From the NCBI GenBank assembly GCA_963575745.1, contig CAUYUJ010011447.1, forward strand, positions 370,001-434,000: a stretch of DNA of 64,000 nucleotides. The letters are read 5' to 3'. The notes below the pieces were generated by a model. That model had not been told where the DNA came from. It worked only from the letters and a program-made list of their open reading frames with translations, and did not search any database. This DNA is from Prorocentrum cordatum. Lineage: Eukaryota > Sar > Dinophyceae > Prorocentrales > Prorocentraceae. Positions 51,085-60,916 of this stretch are shown piece by piece. The translations under genes were made by a program, and so were the position numbers. The first letter of the stretch is position 1; each line of letters opens with the position of its first letter.

Positions 51085-51155
51085 GCGGTCGCGGCTTTCC
51101 AAGGATCGTTCGATATCGATATCGGCCGATTCTGAGCCACCAACGGCGTTCAACA
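51085..51155 (+). repeat. Dispersed repeat family R1, copy 2
   Basis: gtcgcggctttcc and the gatatcgatatcggccgatt core match copy 1. Same orientation as copies 1 and 3. Confidence 0.65.
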
Positions 51156-51184
51156 ACCGCTCTCGCTGGAACCGCCGCGGCGTC

Positions 51185-51560
51185 TACACAATGCGCACCT
51201 GCCGTCAACATGCAATTTCGGAGGTCCGCGCGGATTTCTTGGATCGACGCTGGACCCACCATCCCTGGCGCGCGTAGCGCGAAGGGGATGGTGCCAGAGG
51301 CGCCGCCGACGGGGGGCTCCAGCGCCGATCCAAAGAAGACCTCGCGGGCGTCTGGAAGATTCCATGCTTCTTCCGACTCTTCTCATCTGAAGATAGTCGC
51401 GGAAGCTGTCGGGGTCGTGGATATGTCGGCTGCGCCAGGCAGCGCAAGCTCCGGCGTACGCCAGCAAGACCGCCCGGTCGGTGAGGGAGAGGGCGCCAGA
51501 GAGGATCTCCGCGTCGGCGGCGGAGAGATCCGTCTCGTCCCATTCCCGCTCCTAGGTTGC
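51185..51560 (-). CDS. Possible host exons of a minus-strand gene (downstream part)
   Basis: 51557 down to about 51365 reads EWDETDLSAADAEILSGALS and AYAGACAAWRSRHIHDPDSF, ending near YLQMRRVGRSMES. About 51357 down to 51185 reads, in another frame, PDAREVFFGSALEPPVGGAS and IPFALRAPGMVGPASIQEIR. Both have strong third-position GC. The frame change could be a very short intron or an indel. No family is recognised. Confidence 0.35.
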
Positions 51561-52005
51561 GCCGAAGAGAGGGGGTAGGAAGAGGGGGGGGAGGACCAGG
51601 CCTGTGCGCGGACGAGGGGTGTGCCAGGACGAGGCCGCATGATGGACGGGACGAGGCGTGTGCGCACACGAGGAGGGGGGGTCATGGAGCGTGCAATGAG
51701 AGAGAAAGGGGGGGCTACGAGATGTTTGACATCGCATGGCCTTGGTCACGATATCCACACCACTAGTCCTCCCCCTCCTCTTTGACGTAGCCCTAATCCT
51801 CTTCAACCCCCTCTTCGGCGCTTGGTGGTTTCTGTGTTATAACTCGGGCCTCCGGCATCCGTTTCGGAACATCCGGGCACACCTGGAAAGCTCTCGACGA
51901 GGCACAGCTGCTGGAAAACACACCGAGGCAAGAACACCCCCAAGAACCAGCCGAACCCCCCTCCAATGGCCAGCGGAACCGTCCTCACCCCCCAAGTCCT
52001 TGCCC

Positions 52006-52296
52006 CCCTCTTGGACGCCGCCGAGCTCCGACAGCCGCTCGCACAGCGCCGCGTCGAGCGCGGGCGGGAACCCGGCCTCCGCTATCGCAGAGAGCCTCTC
52101 CGAGGGCGCGGCCGAGACCCGCCTCCACGCGAGCGCCGGGCCGCCCTCTGGCAGGAGCTCCCGTGCCCTCGCGCGTACCTCGAACAGCAGGAGGCGGTGC
52201 TGCGGGAGGGAGTCGCGCACGATGAGGTCGTTCTCCTGGTCGGGTCGGACGAAGCGGGGGGATAGCACGGGGCCGCTCGCAAATGAGCTCACGTTG
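52006..52296 (-). CDS. Possible host exon
   Basis: Begins after a minus-strand acceptor aaatcag (52297-52303) and encodes NVSSFASGPVLSPRFVRPDQ, then HRLLLFEVRARARELLPEGG and LSAIAEAGFPPALDAALCER. It ends near a GC-type donor around 52006. Amphipathic helices, unknown family. Confidence 0.4.
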
Positions 52297-52364
52297 CTGA
52301 TTTCTCTGGCGCCTCAGGGCTCTGGGAGGTGCCAGTGTCTTTCTCTAGCTATCACCCCCCCTTT

Positions 52365-52597
52365 CGTCCGCCCCAATCCTTGATGCCAAGAGCATCCGCT
52401 GCGGCTCCCATGGCCTCGCCGTCGTGGCTGTCCCGCCATTTGAGCAGAAGGAGATCCTCCGCCGACCAGTCCGTGAAGTAGTCGCGGTCGTCGTCGTCGT
52501 ACGGCATGTCGCCGTAATCCGAGAAGTGGTGGTCGTTCCAGGCACCCTCGTCCATCATAACATTGTCTCCAGGGTCATCGGAGCGGATGCCCGCGCC
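52365..52597 (-). CDS. Possible host exon, acidic, Tyr/Asp-rich
   Basis: Follows a minus-strand acceptor ctacag and encodes AGIRSDDPGDNVMMDEGAWN, then DYGDMPYDDDDRDYFTDWSA and LLLLKWRDSHDGEAMGAAAD. It contains an ATGATG (52553-52558) that could instead be a start. The donor near 52365 is not clear (GA- or GC-type). Confidence 0.4.
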
Positions 52598-52633
52598 CTG
52601 TAGTTGGCTGCACGCAAGTGGCCGTTAGCCAAG

Positions 52634-52756
52634 ACTGATGTCTGGTGCGCGGCTCCAGGGGGCCGTGGGGAGAGGTAAACCCGAGCGCACGAGCAGCTGT
52701 CATCGCATCGCACTCGGCGATCGGGGGACCCCACATGGCCCGCACCAAAGGTCACT
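52634..52756. repeat. MITE-like repeat R2, copy 1 (123 bp)
   Basis: Matches the copy at 59854-59975 in length and internally (tcatcgcatcgc, cggcgatcggggg, gcccgcacc). The right end ccaaaggtcact is intact. The left inverted repeat is degenerate. Confidence 0.6.
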
Positions 52757-53164
52757 GCGGCGAAGAGTCACTTGGCTTTTGGACACGCTGTCGGCCAGGC
52801 GCAGCTCAGCTGCTGGCACGCACCCCGAGGCTGGAAAACCTATGAGAACCGACGAAAGCATCCGAAAACCTGGTTGCAGCAAAAGGTCACTGCGATGAGG
52901 GCCCGCACCAAAGGCCACTCTGGTAACGGGTCGCTCTCATCCGTGGCCGATGTGAGTCTCCCGCCTCGTGGTCGGCCCAGGCCGGCGGAGGCGGGGTCGC
53001 GACCGCGGCGCCGCGGAGCGCCGCCCAGCGCCCCCAGGAGCTGCGGAACGACGCCGCGGCGCATAAGGCCACCGCGGCGCGGGCCAGCTGCCGCGAGAGC
53101 TCGCGCCTCTCGGGTGCGTGAGCGAAACAGCTCGTGCAGGCTCGTGTCGTGACGACTTCAGTGT

Positions 53165-53275
53165 TGGCTTCTGAAGCCGCGTGGATCGCTCAAGCTTGAA
53201 CGATCATGGCCTCCCGATGGTGCAGATCGTTCGATATCGGCCGAATCCGGACCACCGGCGGCGTTCAACCTTGAA
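53165..53275 (+). repeat. Dispersed repeat family R1, copy 3
   Basis: ccgcgtggatcgctc, gttcgatatcggccgaatc and ccaccggcggcgttcaac match copies 1 and 2. It is preceded by a hairpin, ggcttctgaagcc, where copy 1 has ggtgtctgacacc. Confidence 0.65.
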
Positions 53276-53399
53276 CGTAACGCCGAGGTCGCCGCCGAAT
53301 CGACGTGGTGCGAACGTGTGTAACCGGGAAAACGCACGGCGGCAAGGCCGAAGCTTGCCGCATGCAGCAAGCTTCGCCCCCCCCCACCACCCCACCCCC

Positions 53400-53691
53400 C
53401 CGCCCCGCGCCTTTCTGAGTGTCCCCCCCTTTTGTCCGGCCCACGCCTTGGCCCCGTGGGCGGCCTGGCCTTATCGCCGCCGTCGAGGAGCGGCATGATG
53501 GGCTCGACCAGCTCCACCAACAGCACCCGGACCGGGCCGAGGGAGATCGAGGCAAGCAGGGCGGCAAAGATCGCCAGAAGCAGCCACCACTGCCAGGAGG
53601 CGAGGTGGAAGAACGACAGCACCAGCGTCGCCGCCGCCAGGACGTCCACGGCGAGGCTCGCCCACAGCTCCGACAGGCTCGGTGGCGACAC
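53400..53691 (-). CDS. Possible exon of a membrane protein
   Basis: The minus-strand frame reads SPPSLSELWASLAVDVLAAA, TLVLSFFHLASWQWWLLLAI, FAALLASISLGPVRVLLVEL, then a polar, basic tail. Two hydrophobic segments of about 20 residues each are separated by a short turn. No ATG begins it, so it is probably an internal exon. It may be the upstream part of the gene whose other exons lie at 52.6-51.2 kb. Confidence 0.45.
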
Positions 53692-53699
53692 GGCGCCCC

Positions 53700-56600
53700 T
53701 TCGGCGCCGGCCGCGATGCCCTCGCCTCCCTGCTGGCGCCTCCTCTCCTTCGCTCTCCCTCCCTCCCTCCCTCCCTCTTTCTCGATCGATTATCCTCTCC
53801 TTCTCGCGCTCCCCCCCGTCGCACCCACTCCTCGACTACCTCGCCCTCTCACCGGGTCGCTCAGGCCCCAGGCAGCATCCAGGGTTTCCAGTCCCCTCGC
53901 TGGTCTTTGCGAGGGACTTCGAAGCCCCAGTAGCGCACAGGAAGCCGCGCAACCACGGACAAAATCCCAGCCGACTGCCCGCAATGCGATGCGATGCGGC
54001 CCACAATGCATCAAGGAAGCCGTTGTCCGAGTCTCGGAATCTCCAATCGGCACCGACATGAGTTGAACAAATTACGGTTTTTGGCATGGCACGCATCTAT
54101 TACAAACGGCGAGGACGGGTGACGGGACAATCTCTTCAAACGAGGGCCTATTCGATATCGGAACGATCGGCTTCAACCTGGCTTAGTCTGTCCAGACGCA
54201 TCCGAGCCCCCCTCAACCAAGGCCGTGACCCATCCACGACAGGACAAGGGCATGACGAGGCATTGAATAATTGCTCCGCAAGACCAACACTTTGCGGCTG
54301 AGGGCGAGCTCCTACGAACTTCACTGTTCAATAACCGAGTAGCGAACAGCGATCCTGGGCACGCCAGCTGTAAGTAGTCATGCTCCAGAGGTCGTGGCCA
54401 CCACAGAAATGTCACAGACCGAGGAGGCTCCACCCTTGCAAGTTCGACGCGGGGCTTGTGTAGCACGACATCTCAGTACCATCTTCAGCAAACACATCAC
54501 GACCTGATGTGTATGAACAGTGGTTGGTGTTCGCGCAGCAACGAGGAGACCAACAACCATTTCTTTGCGTCTGCACTGGTTAAAAACTGTCTGCTACGCG
54601 TTTGACTATAGCGCGTACGTCGAATCATCATACGAACTCCATGCCGAATGTGGAATATGACCCACTGCCCTTGATCCTCCCTCCTGCACCCCATCTGTCT
54701 CCTTCACCTCTTCTCTCCTCCCTGTTCTTCCGCGACGACATGACGCTGGCTGGGCAACCAAAGGGGGAAAACGACTGAACAAAAACTGCTTTGCTGACGC
54801 CTCCGCGCGCCTCCACACCGCACAGGGGTGCCCGTGGAGACCTCTCGAATCCTCCCTGGACCCATCGAGCGAAGGGCCTGTAGCGGCGCGAAGTCTGCAT
54901 CCCACACCTCCCGAACAAGATGCGAAACCCGCAATCCCAAGCTTGAACCACGTTCCATCCATGCCACCAAAAAGCCCGTAAGCCGTAAGCTGCCGAACAT
55001 GTAAGCGAGAGCTGGAGACAAAAAAAGAAACACTGAGGGGGAGAGATGGGGAAGACAGGCAGAGAGGGAGAGAACGAAAAGAATAGAGAGATAAACAAGA
55101 GGGGGGAAGATAGCTACAAGTTCGAAACATACCGTGCTGACAGTGGTGACAAGACTAACCCACCAGCAGGATGACAATAAGTGCACACCTTCTGCGGGGT
55201 GGCGCTGCACCACAAGCAATCAACGAACTTGCGTAAGCAGCGACCGCCACTACGCTACAAGCGGCATGTTTTTAATTGTGATGTACGTTGAACGGACAGA
55301 GCATATATGTGAACACCAGGATAAATAGCAGGACGAGCAGGCGGCAAACTCGAATCGGCATGATGACTGGGCATCCATGACACATGACCAGCACCGTCTC
55401 ACGCACCCGTGCTCGTAGCATGCGGGAACGACTAGCAATTTGAAACAATGGTTCGAATATGGGACCAACGCCTGACACGTAACGGACCAGCACGTGCGAC
55501 GACACAACGAATCGGATACCTGAATTCCCTCCAACGACCACGAGGAAGCGAGCATACGACTGATCGTTTGCGAGTTGGGCAATGGTTCGCACTTGGAACA
55601 ATGAACAGAACATTTGGAAATGCTTGGACGGTGGAGGCTTCAACAAGGCATGCGTCTCCAGCAGAACGCATCCTAATGTTCTGGCGGGGTGGCGCATATC
55701 CTAGACTCAGTTCGAGGCATATGCCCTGCAGCGCTTCTGGACCTACATGTCGAGAGATACCCCTGGGGAGTAACTCCTGCGAGCGACGCTTCGTAATCGA
55801 GCATGCCCATGGCTGAGAAATTCGTCACAATCGAGAATCACAATCAAACAGGAGATCCTCGTTGCGCACTGCCAGAACGGCACCTCCTCTGCGGTGGCGT
55901 CCGCGCAGGCCAGCACCACGGTGAGCTGTGGACCCAGTGCAGCGGCTTCCGATGCCACCGAGAGGGTAGGAGAAGAGGGAAGAGGAGCGCGTTGCTCAAA
56001 CCCAGCCTCCGCGGGACACGCCCTCAGGGGTCACCCAAATCCGGGGCCCTGAATCAGTGCACGTCGACCGCCGCACTTTCCGATGGGAGCGCCACGCACC
56101 GCCCCCACCCCTCCGGGCACCTGTTGACCTCACAGGGACATGCATAAACTATACAAGTCTTCCCCGCGCAAGGGTGGGACTTTGCAGTCCGAATGAAGTC
56201 GTTGGCGGCCCAGGTCGACAAGGGCTCCACGTAACAAAACGCCTTGTGGACCGCCTCTTCTCCCACATCCACTCTTCCCATCCCCGATCGGACGCGGTGC
56301 AGCCTATGGTTGAAGACACGAGTGGGCGATACGCGAAATCCGTGCAGACCTCCATGGATTTCTTTGTTAATGCAACCTCTCCTTCTTCAATTCGTCGGTA
56401 ATGCCTTTGATGTGTGCCCCCTGAGAAAACAAACGATCTTCGGCATGAGAAAACCCGATCCTGAGGGAAGCGGGTCCTGGATCCTGGGACCTTCCCCCAG
56501 GACGAGCTCTTCCTCCGGAGACGCTGGTTGACCGTCCAGGGGCCCGTGGAGGGCCACACGAGACCGGAAACTGCCAAAAACCGCTGGACCCGATTGCTTC

Positions 56601-57200
56601 ATGGCAGGACCCGTGTCTCGCTCCGCGCGCGAGGAGGGCTTTTTTTTTTTTCCTGTTTAGCCAGCATCACATTCACCAGGCAGCGATGACCCAGTCAGCT
56701 GCAGGATGGAGAATCGTAACAGCCATGCAGTCCCTCAGCGTACATCGGAGGAACGCCTGGCCAGCTGTGAATTTTACACAACAAGACACGAAAGACAAGA
56801 CACCGTCGGATACAAATTGGGCGACATCACCTGACAAAAAAATATCATAACACCCTCACAGCATGCAGGATTGTCCACAAGGAGGAGAGGAGGCTTGTTC
56901 GAGGAGGGAGCGAGGACTGCCAGTTCCAAGGGGGCGGAGGAGTCCGCAGGCGAAGCACGGCAGGCTCCTTCCCACGGTGTGTGCCCCCGGAACATGCCAC
57001 CGCGTGGGCCACCTCCACCGTCCAGGGACCCACTCAGTGGTCGCGAGGGGTGGGACGAGATCGGCGACGACGGCGACGAAATGGCGCTGCTCCGTGCTGC
57101 CGCCGCGCGCGAGGCGGCACGCCTGTGCTGAAGGCTCCCACAGTCACCGAAGACGCGGGACATGGTTTATAACGCCGCGCGGGCATTCAATCTTGATCAG
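53700..57200. other. Gene-poor, lower-GC region
   Basis: Distinctly less GC-rich than the retroelements. A CCCT repeat (53755-53780) and a short T-run (56640-56653) are present. Frames here are short and show no coding pattern. Nothing is called. Confidence 0.45.
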
Positions 57201-57594
57201 AAGCCTAAAAAACAACGAACGAGGCCAGCCACGTACGTGAATGTGCCCCTCGGTTCGGGAGGCTGCCCTTGTGTTACGAACGCTCGCGCCATGCGTTCTC
57301 TCGAAGCCCATGCGAACTCGTGCATACGAGAAGTCTTCGTTTCGCTCCTAACTTGACAATCTCCGCAGTCCCCTGGACACTGTCGACCCACTGTTTCGCA
57401 TGGTTTTTGCGCTGCGGAATTGCAGGCCCCAGGACCCGCAACGACCTCCGAGAGCGCGCTTTCCCTTGAACGCCCGTGCCTGCGTCGCTGTCGAGTCGAG
57501 GCGGCGCGAACCTGCCACACATCCAGAGGATGAGCATAGGCCGCGTCGAGGAAACAATCCCTCCGCTTTGGCGGATCTTCCCCCCCTCCTTCAG
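57200..57594. other. Intergenic sequence before a CTC tract
   Basis: No supported gene, and no repeat recognised. Confidence 0.3.
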
Positions 57595-57830
57595 TATGTT
57601 GTTCCCTCCTCCTCCTCCTCCTCAACCTCCTCCTCTTCCTCCTGCTCCTCCTGGTCCTCCTGCTCCTCCTCCTCCTCCTCCTCCTCCTCCTCCTCACCCT
57701 CACACCTCCTCACTCCCGCTCCCTCGTACACCATCCCCCTCCTCCACCACTCCCTCCTCTGCTCCGTTTCCCTCCTTCCTCCGGCCTCCTTCTCCGCCTC
57801 CTCCTCTTCTTCTTCCTCATCCTCAGCCCC
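57595..57830 (+). repeat. (CTC)n-rich tract
   Basis: CTC/CCT trinucleotide repeats, densest at 57600-57700, decaying to about 57830. Confidence 0.85.
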
Positions 57831-57939
57831 TTGTCCTTTTAACCTAAGGCCCCCCCCGACGTGTCGGTAATTAGGGCGGACTGGGCGTTTCACCTGAAAC
57901 GTCAGCATCATGCATGATCCTGAAACTTGAGATTTGCTC

Positions 57940-58350
57940 CAGCTTCGCAGATGAAAGACGGATCCTTTTGAACATGTGATTCTCGCCTTAGTGCCGCGAA
58001 TGCTCGTCTGAACAGTTTACACCAGCTTCAAGGCGGGTGGCTTTCAAAATGTTGCTCTCGCCTTGGCGCCGCGCACACTCATGCTAAGAGCTGGCAGCAA
58101 TTACACAGACGGAAGGCGGACGGTAGTCAAAATGTGGATTTCGCCCTAGCGCTGCGCGTACTCGTCTGAACAAGATACAGCAGCGTCAAGGAAGGAGGGC
58201 GGACGGTGTTCAAGACGTTGTTCTCGCCTGAACGCCGCGCGCATTCGAATGAAAAGTCAGGAGCAATTTCAACAATGAAGGGCGCTTCTTTTTCAACATG
58301 TGACTCTCGCCTTAGCGCCGCGTACATTGATTTGGAAAGTTTGAAACATT
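57940..58350 (+). repeat. Degenerate tandem array T1, about 80-bp unit
   Basis: Five units, each with a TCTCGCCTTAGCGCCGCG-like box at about 57981, 58056, 58139, 58222 and 58304 (spacing 75-83), preceded by a TTCAAAATGT-like box. Confidence 0.7.
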
Positions 58351-58373
58351 TCCAAGGGTTCGCATGGCCAGCC

Positions 58374-58650
58374 CCAGGGATGGTGTTTTAGCACGATTTC
58401 GGATGATTCAGCACTGTCTGGACGCGACAGTCACGCTGATTCGCGGCAGTGTGCTCCCAGGGATTGTGTCCTGGCAAAGTTCCGGAGTCAGGACGCAACA
58501 GACACGTTATGTTGCGGTGTTCGTTGTTTTGTGGCGTTGACGTTCAAGGAATTGCGTTCTGGCGCGATTCAGGAATGATAGAATGCAACAATCAAGTTGA
58601 TTCACGACGCTGAAGTCCCAGGAACGGTGTCTTGGCACGACGGTTGTCTT
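58374..58650 (+). repeat. Degenerate tandem array T2, about 80-bp unit
   Basis: Units beginning CCCAGGGATGGTGT-like at about 58374, 58454, 58545 and 58617, each with a GGCACGATT-like box. Different from T1 but adjacent to it. Confidence 0.6.
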
Positions 58651-59853
58651 CCAATGGGAGCATTTCCCGCAATCAGAAATATCAATGTGGGGCCCTATGA
58701 ACTGGAAACTTGGAGGGAGGATTGATTGCAACATCGGTGATGCATTTTGAGCTTGCACTTGTCCTCTTCCCTCCTCATCCGCCTCCCTATCCTCCTCATC
58801 CCTCCACCTTCTCCTCCTCCTCCTCCAAATATCCGCCATCCTGCCTCCCCCATCCTCATCCGCCATCCTGATCATCAATGCTCCCCCTCCTCCTTTTCCT
58901 CCTCCTCCTCCTCATTTCTCCCTCCCCCTCCCTCCTCATCACTGCTTCGTCTCCTCCAGCTCCTCCCTAATTCCCTTCTAGAGCGTCCTAGATTCCCCCC
59001 TTGTCCTCCCTAACTCCCCTCTCCCCTCCCTCCTCCTCGCCACCACGAGTGCAGAGGGTAACACACAGGTTTCAGCCATACCAATATTAGCGGGTAGCTC
59101 ATAGGTTTCAACCATGCTCACAATCACGGTGAGAGCGGCGAAGACGACGAGGACGACGAGAACATAATGACGACCACGAGGACGACAAACGCCCAGACCT
59201 CTCCCAGGGTGTACCCCTACCAGCACGTCGTGGCGAACCCAGCCATTGCGACGTGGGTGCCGACCAGGAGGAAACTTCGATCCTCGACGGCGACGACTCT
59301 CCAGCGACGCCCAGGCGAGCCACACCTCTCCCCCGTGGGCCGAGCAAATGCTCAAAACCGCGAAATAACAAAAACGTGATCCTCGGTGCTCCTCGATTCC
59401 CGACAGCGACGACGAGCACTGTCCTGGATCCTTGGTTCCCATTCCTGAATACTCGATACCTCGACCCTCGACGTCTCGAGGACTCCATCGTCCATCCCCG
59501 AGCCAAAAAGCATCGAACAAAAACCTTCGACAACGACCTGCCTCTGGGCGGCGATGAGCGAGCGACGGCGACCGGCCACCGACGGCAACAGCGACGACGA
59601 CGGCGAGCGAAGGCCACCGATCCTCGAGCCCCAAAGCAGAAGGACATCTCGATCCGTGACCCCGGAGGGACAGCCTGGTCCATTTGCTGGAGCTGCGTCC
59701 AGCCGTTGCGACGAACGCTCCCGGAAACGATCTGACGCCTATGAACTGCCCACGTCGATCGAAGACGACGGCGGCGACGAGAGACGGCGACCTCTCTAAC
59801 GGCGGCGACGAACGCGACGGCGTCGGCTACAGGCAGGCATGACCCAGGCTAAG
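58650..59853. other. CTC-rich then GAC/GACGAC-rich sequence
   Basis: 58750-59040 is CTC/CCT-rich. 59100-59820 contains dispersed GACGACG-type repeats, giving Asp/Arg-rich frames on plus and Ser/Val-rich frames on minus. No gene is supported. Confidence 0.4.
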
Positions 59854-59975
59854 AGTGACCTTTGATGCGCGGCTTTCGGGGGGGGGGGGGGGGCCAAACT
59901 CAAGCGCGCAAAACGCTGCTATCGCATCGCGTTCGGCGATCGGGGGGCCCCTGTGGGCCCGCACCGAAGGTCACT
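59854..59975. repeat. MITE-like repeat R2, copy 2 (122 bp)
   Basis: Inverted ends agtgacctttg (59854-59864) and cgaaggtcact (59965-59975) match at 10 of 11 bases. It has no coding capacity and is homologous to 52634-52756. Confidence 0.65.
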
Positions 59976-60164
59976 CGGGCAACGGGTCACTCGTACGCGT
60001 AGGCGACAACGGGCCACCGCCAGGACCACGCCGCTCCCCGCGGAGGCCGGCACGCAGGCTGCGGCGGCGCCGTCACCCTTGAAATGCGCCGCCCTGCCCC
60101 TGCCCGGGGGGCGAGGCCTCCTCGGGGGTCGGAGGCGTGCGGGGGGAAGTTGATCCTCCTACTC

Positions 60165-60290
60165 TTCACCCTCACTCCTCACTCGTCCTCCTCCTCGCTC
60201 CTCCTCGCTCCTCCTCACTCGTCCTCCTCCTCCTCCTCACTCGTCCTCCTCCTCCTCCTCCTCACTCCTCCTCACTCCTCCTCACTCCGT
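60165..60290 (+). repeat. (CTC)n / CTCACTCGTC repeats
   Basis: Trinucleotide repeats mixed with CACTCGTCCTCCTC units. Confidence 0.8.
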
Positions 60291-60359
60291 TGGGGCGTTC
60301 TGTGGCCCGTTGGGGCTTTCTGTGGCCCAGTTGAGGCTTTCTGTGGCCCGTTGGCCCTG
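60289..60359 (+). repeat. 20-21-bp minisatellite
   Basis: Three and a half units of gttggggctttctgtggccc with small changes. Confidence 0.8.
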
Positions 60360-60679
60360 GTGGTACCGCCGCCGCTTGTGAACACCATACCCCAAACACA
60401 CGCACTGAAACCTTAGAGACACACGCACGACACGCGCTTATATATTGGATGCAAGGGATGAGCGGAAAGAGGATGAGGATGAGCGGGATGAGGATAAAAG
60501 GGGGCTAATATGTACTGAGCATTGGGGTGGGCGGAAGGAGGATATTGAGACAACTATTACAACGACGATGGCGAGGATGAGGTTGATGATGGCACTCGGG
60601 CGGTGGAGAAGGGGAAATGTGAGGATGGTCGGGAAGGGCGGGGATGAGGATGATAATGGTGGGGGAGGGTGAGGACGGA
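60360..60679 (+). other. Degenerate GATGAG-rich stretch before the last ORF
   Basis: GGATGAGG-like repeats at about 60450-60670. No supported gene. The frame of the next ORF is open from the TGA near 60679 onward. Confidence 0.4.
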
Positions 60680-60916
60680 TGAGGACGAACTGCCGCTGGC
60701 ACCCCCCCTCCTCGTCCTTCTCCTCGTCCCCTTCTCACCACCATTTTCCTTGGTCGTGAGCGTTTCCTGGCCCACAAGGGGACGCCCTGGGAGATTCCAT
60801 ACAAAAAAAAACTACACAGGCTGATCGAGGACCCCGCTCTGGGAGTAGTCCTGTGCACTGTCTCTGGTCTTCACCCTCACCAGTTCTCCATTGCCGACGC
60901 CCCGCGGGAGCTAGGC

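Noticed and set aside
59100-59820. Asp/Arg-rich plus-strand or Val/Ser-rich minus-strand protein
   Set aside because: Explained by dispersed GACGACG repeats, with no conserved pattern.
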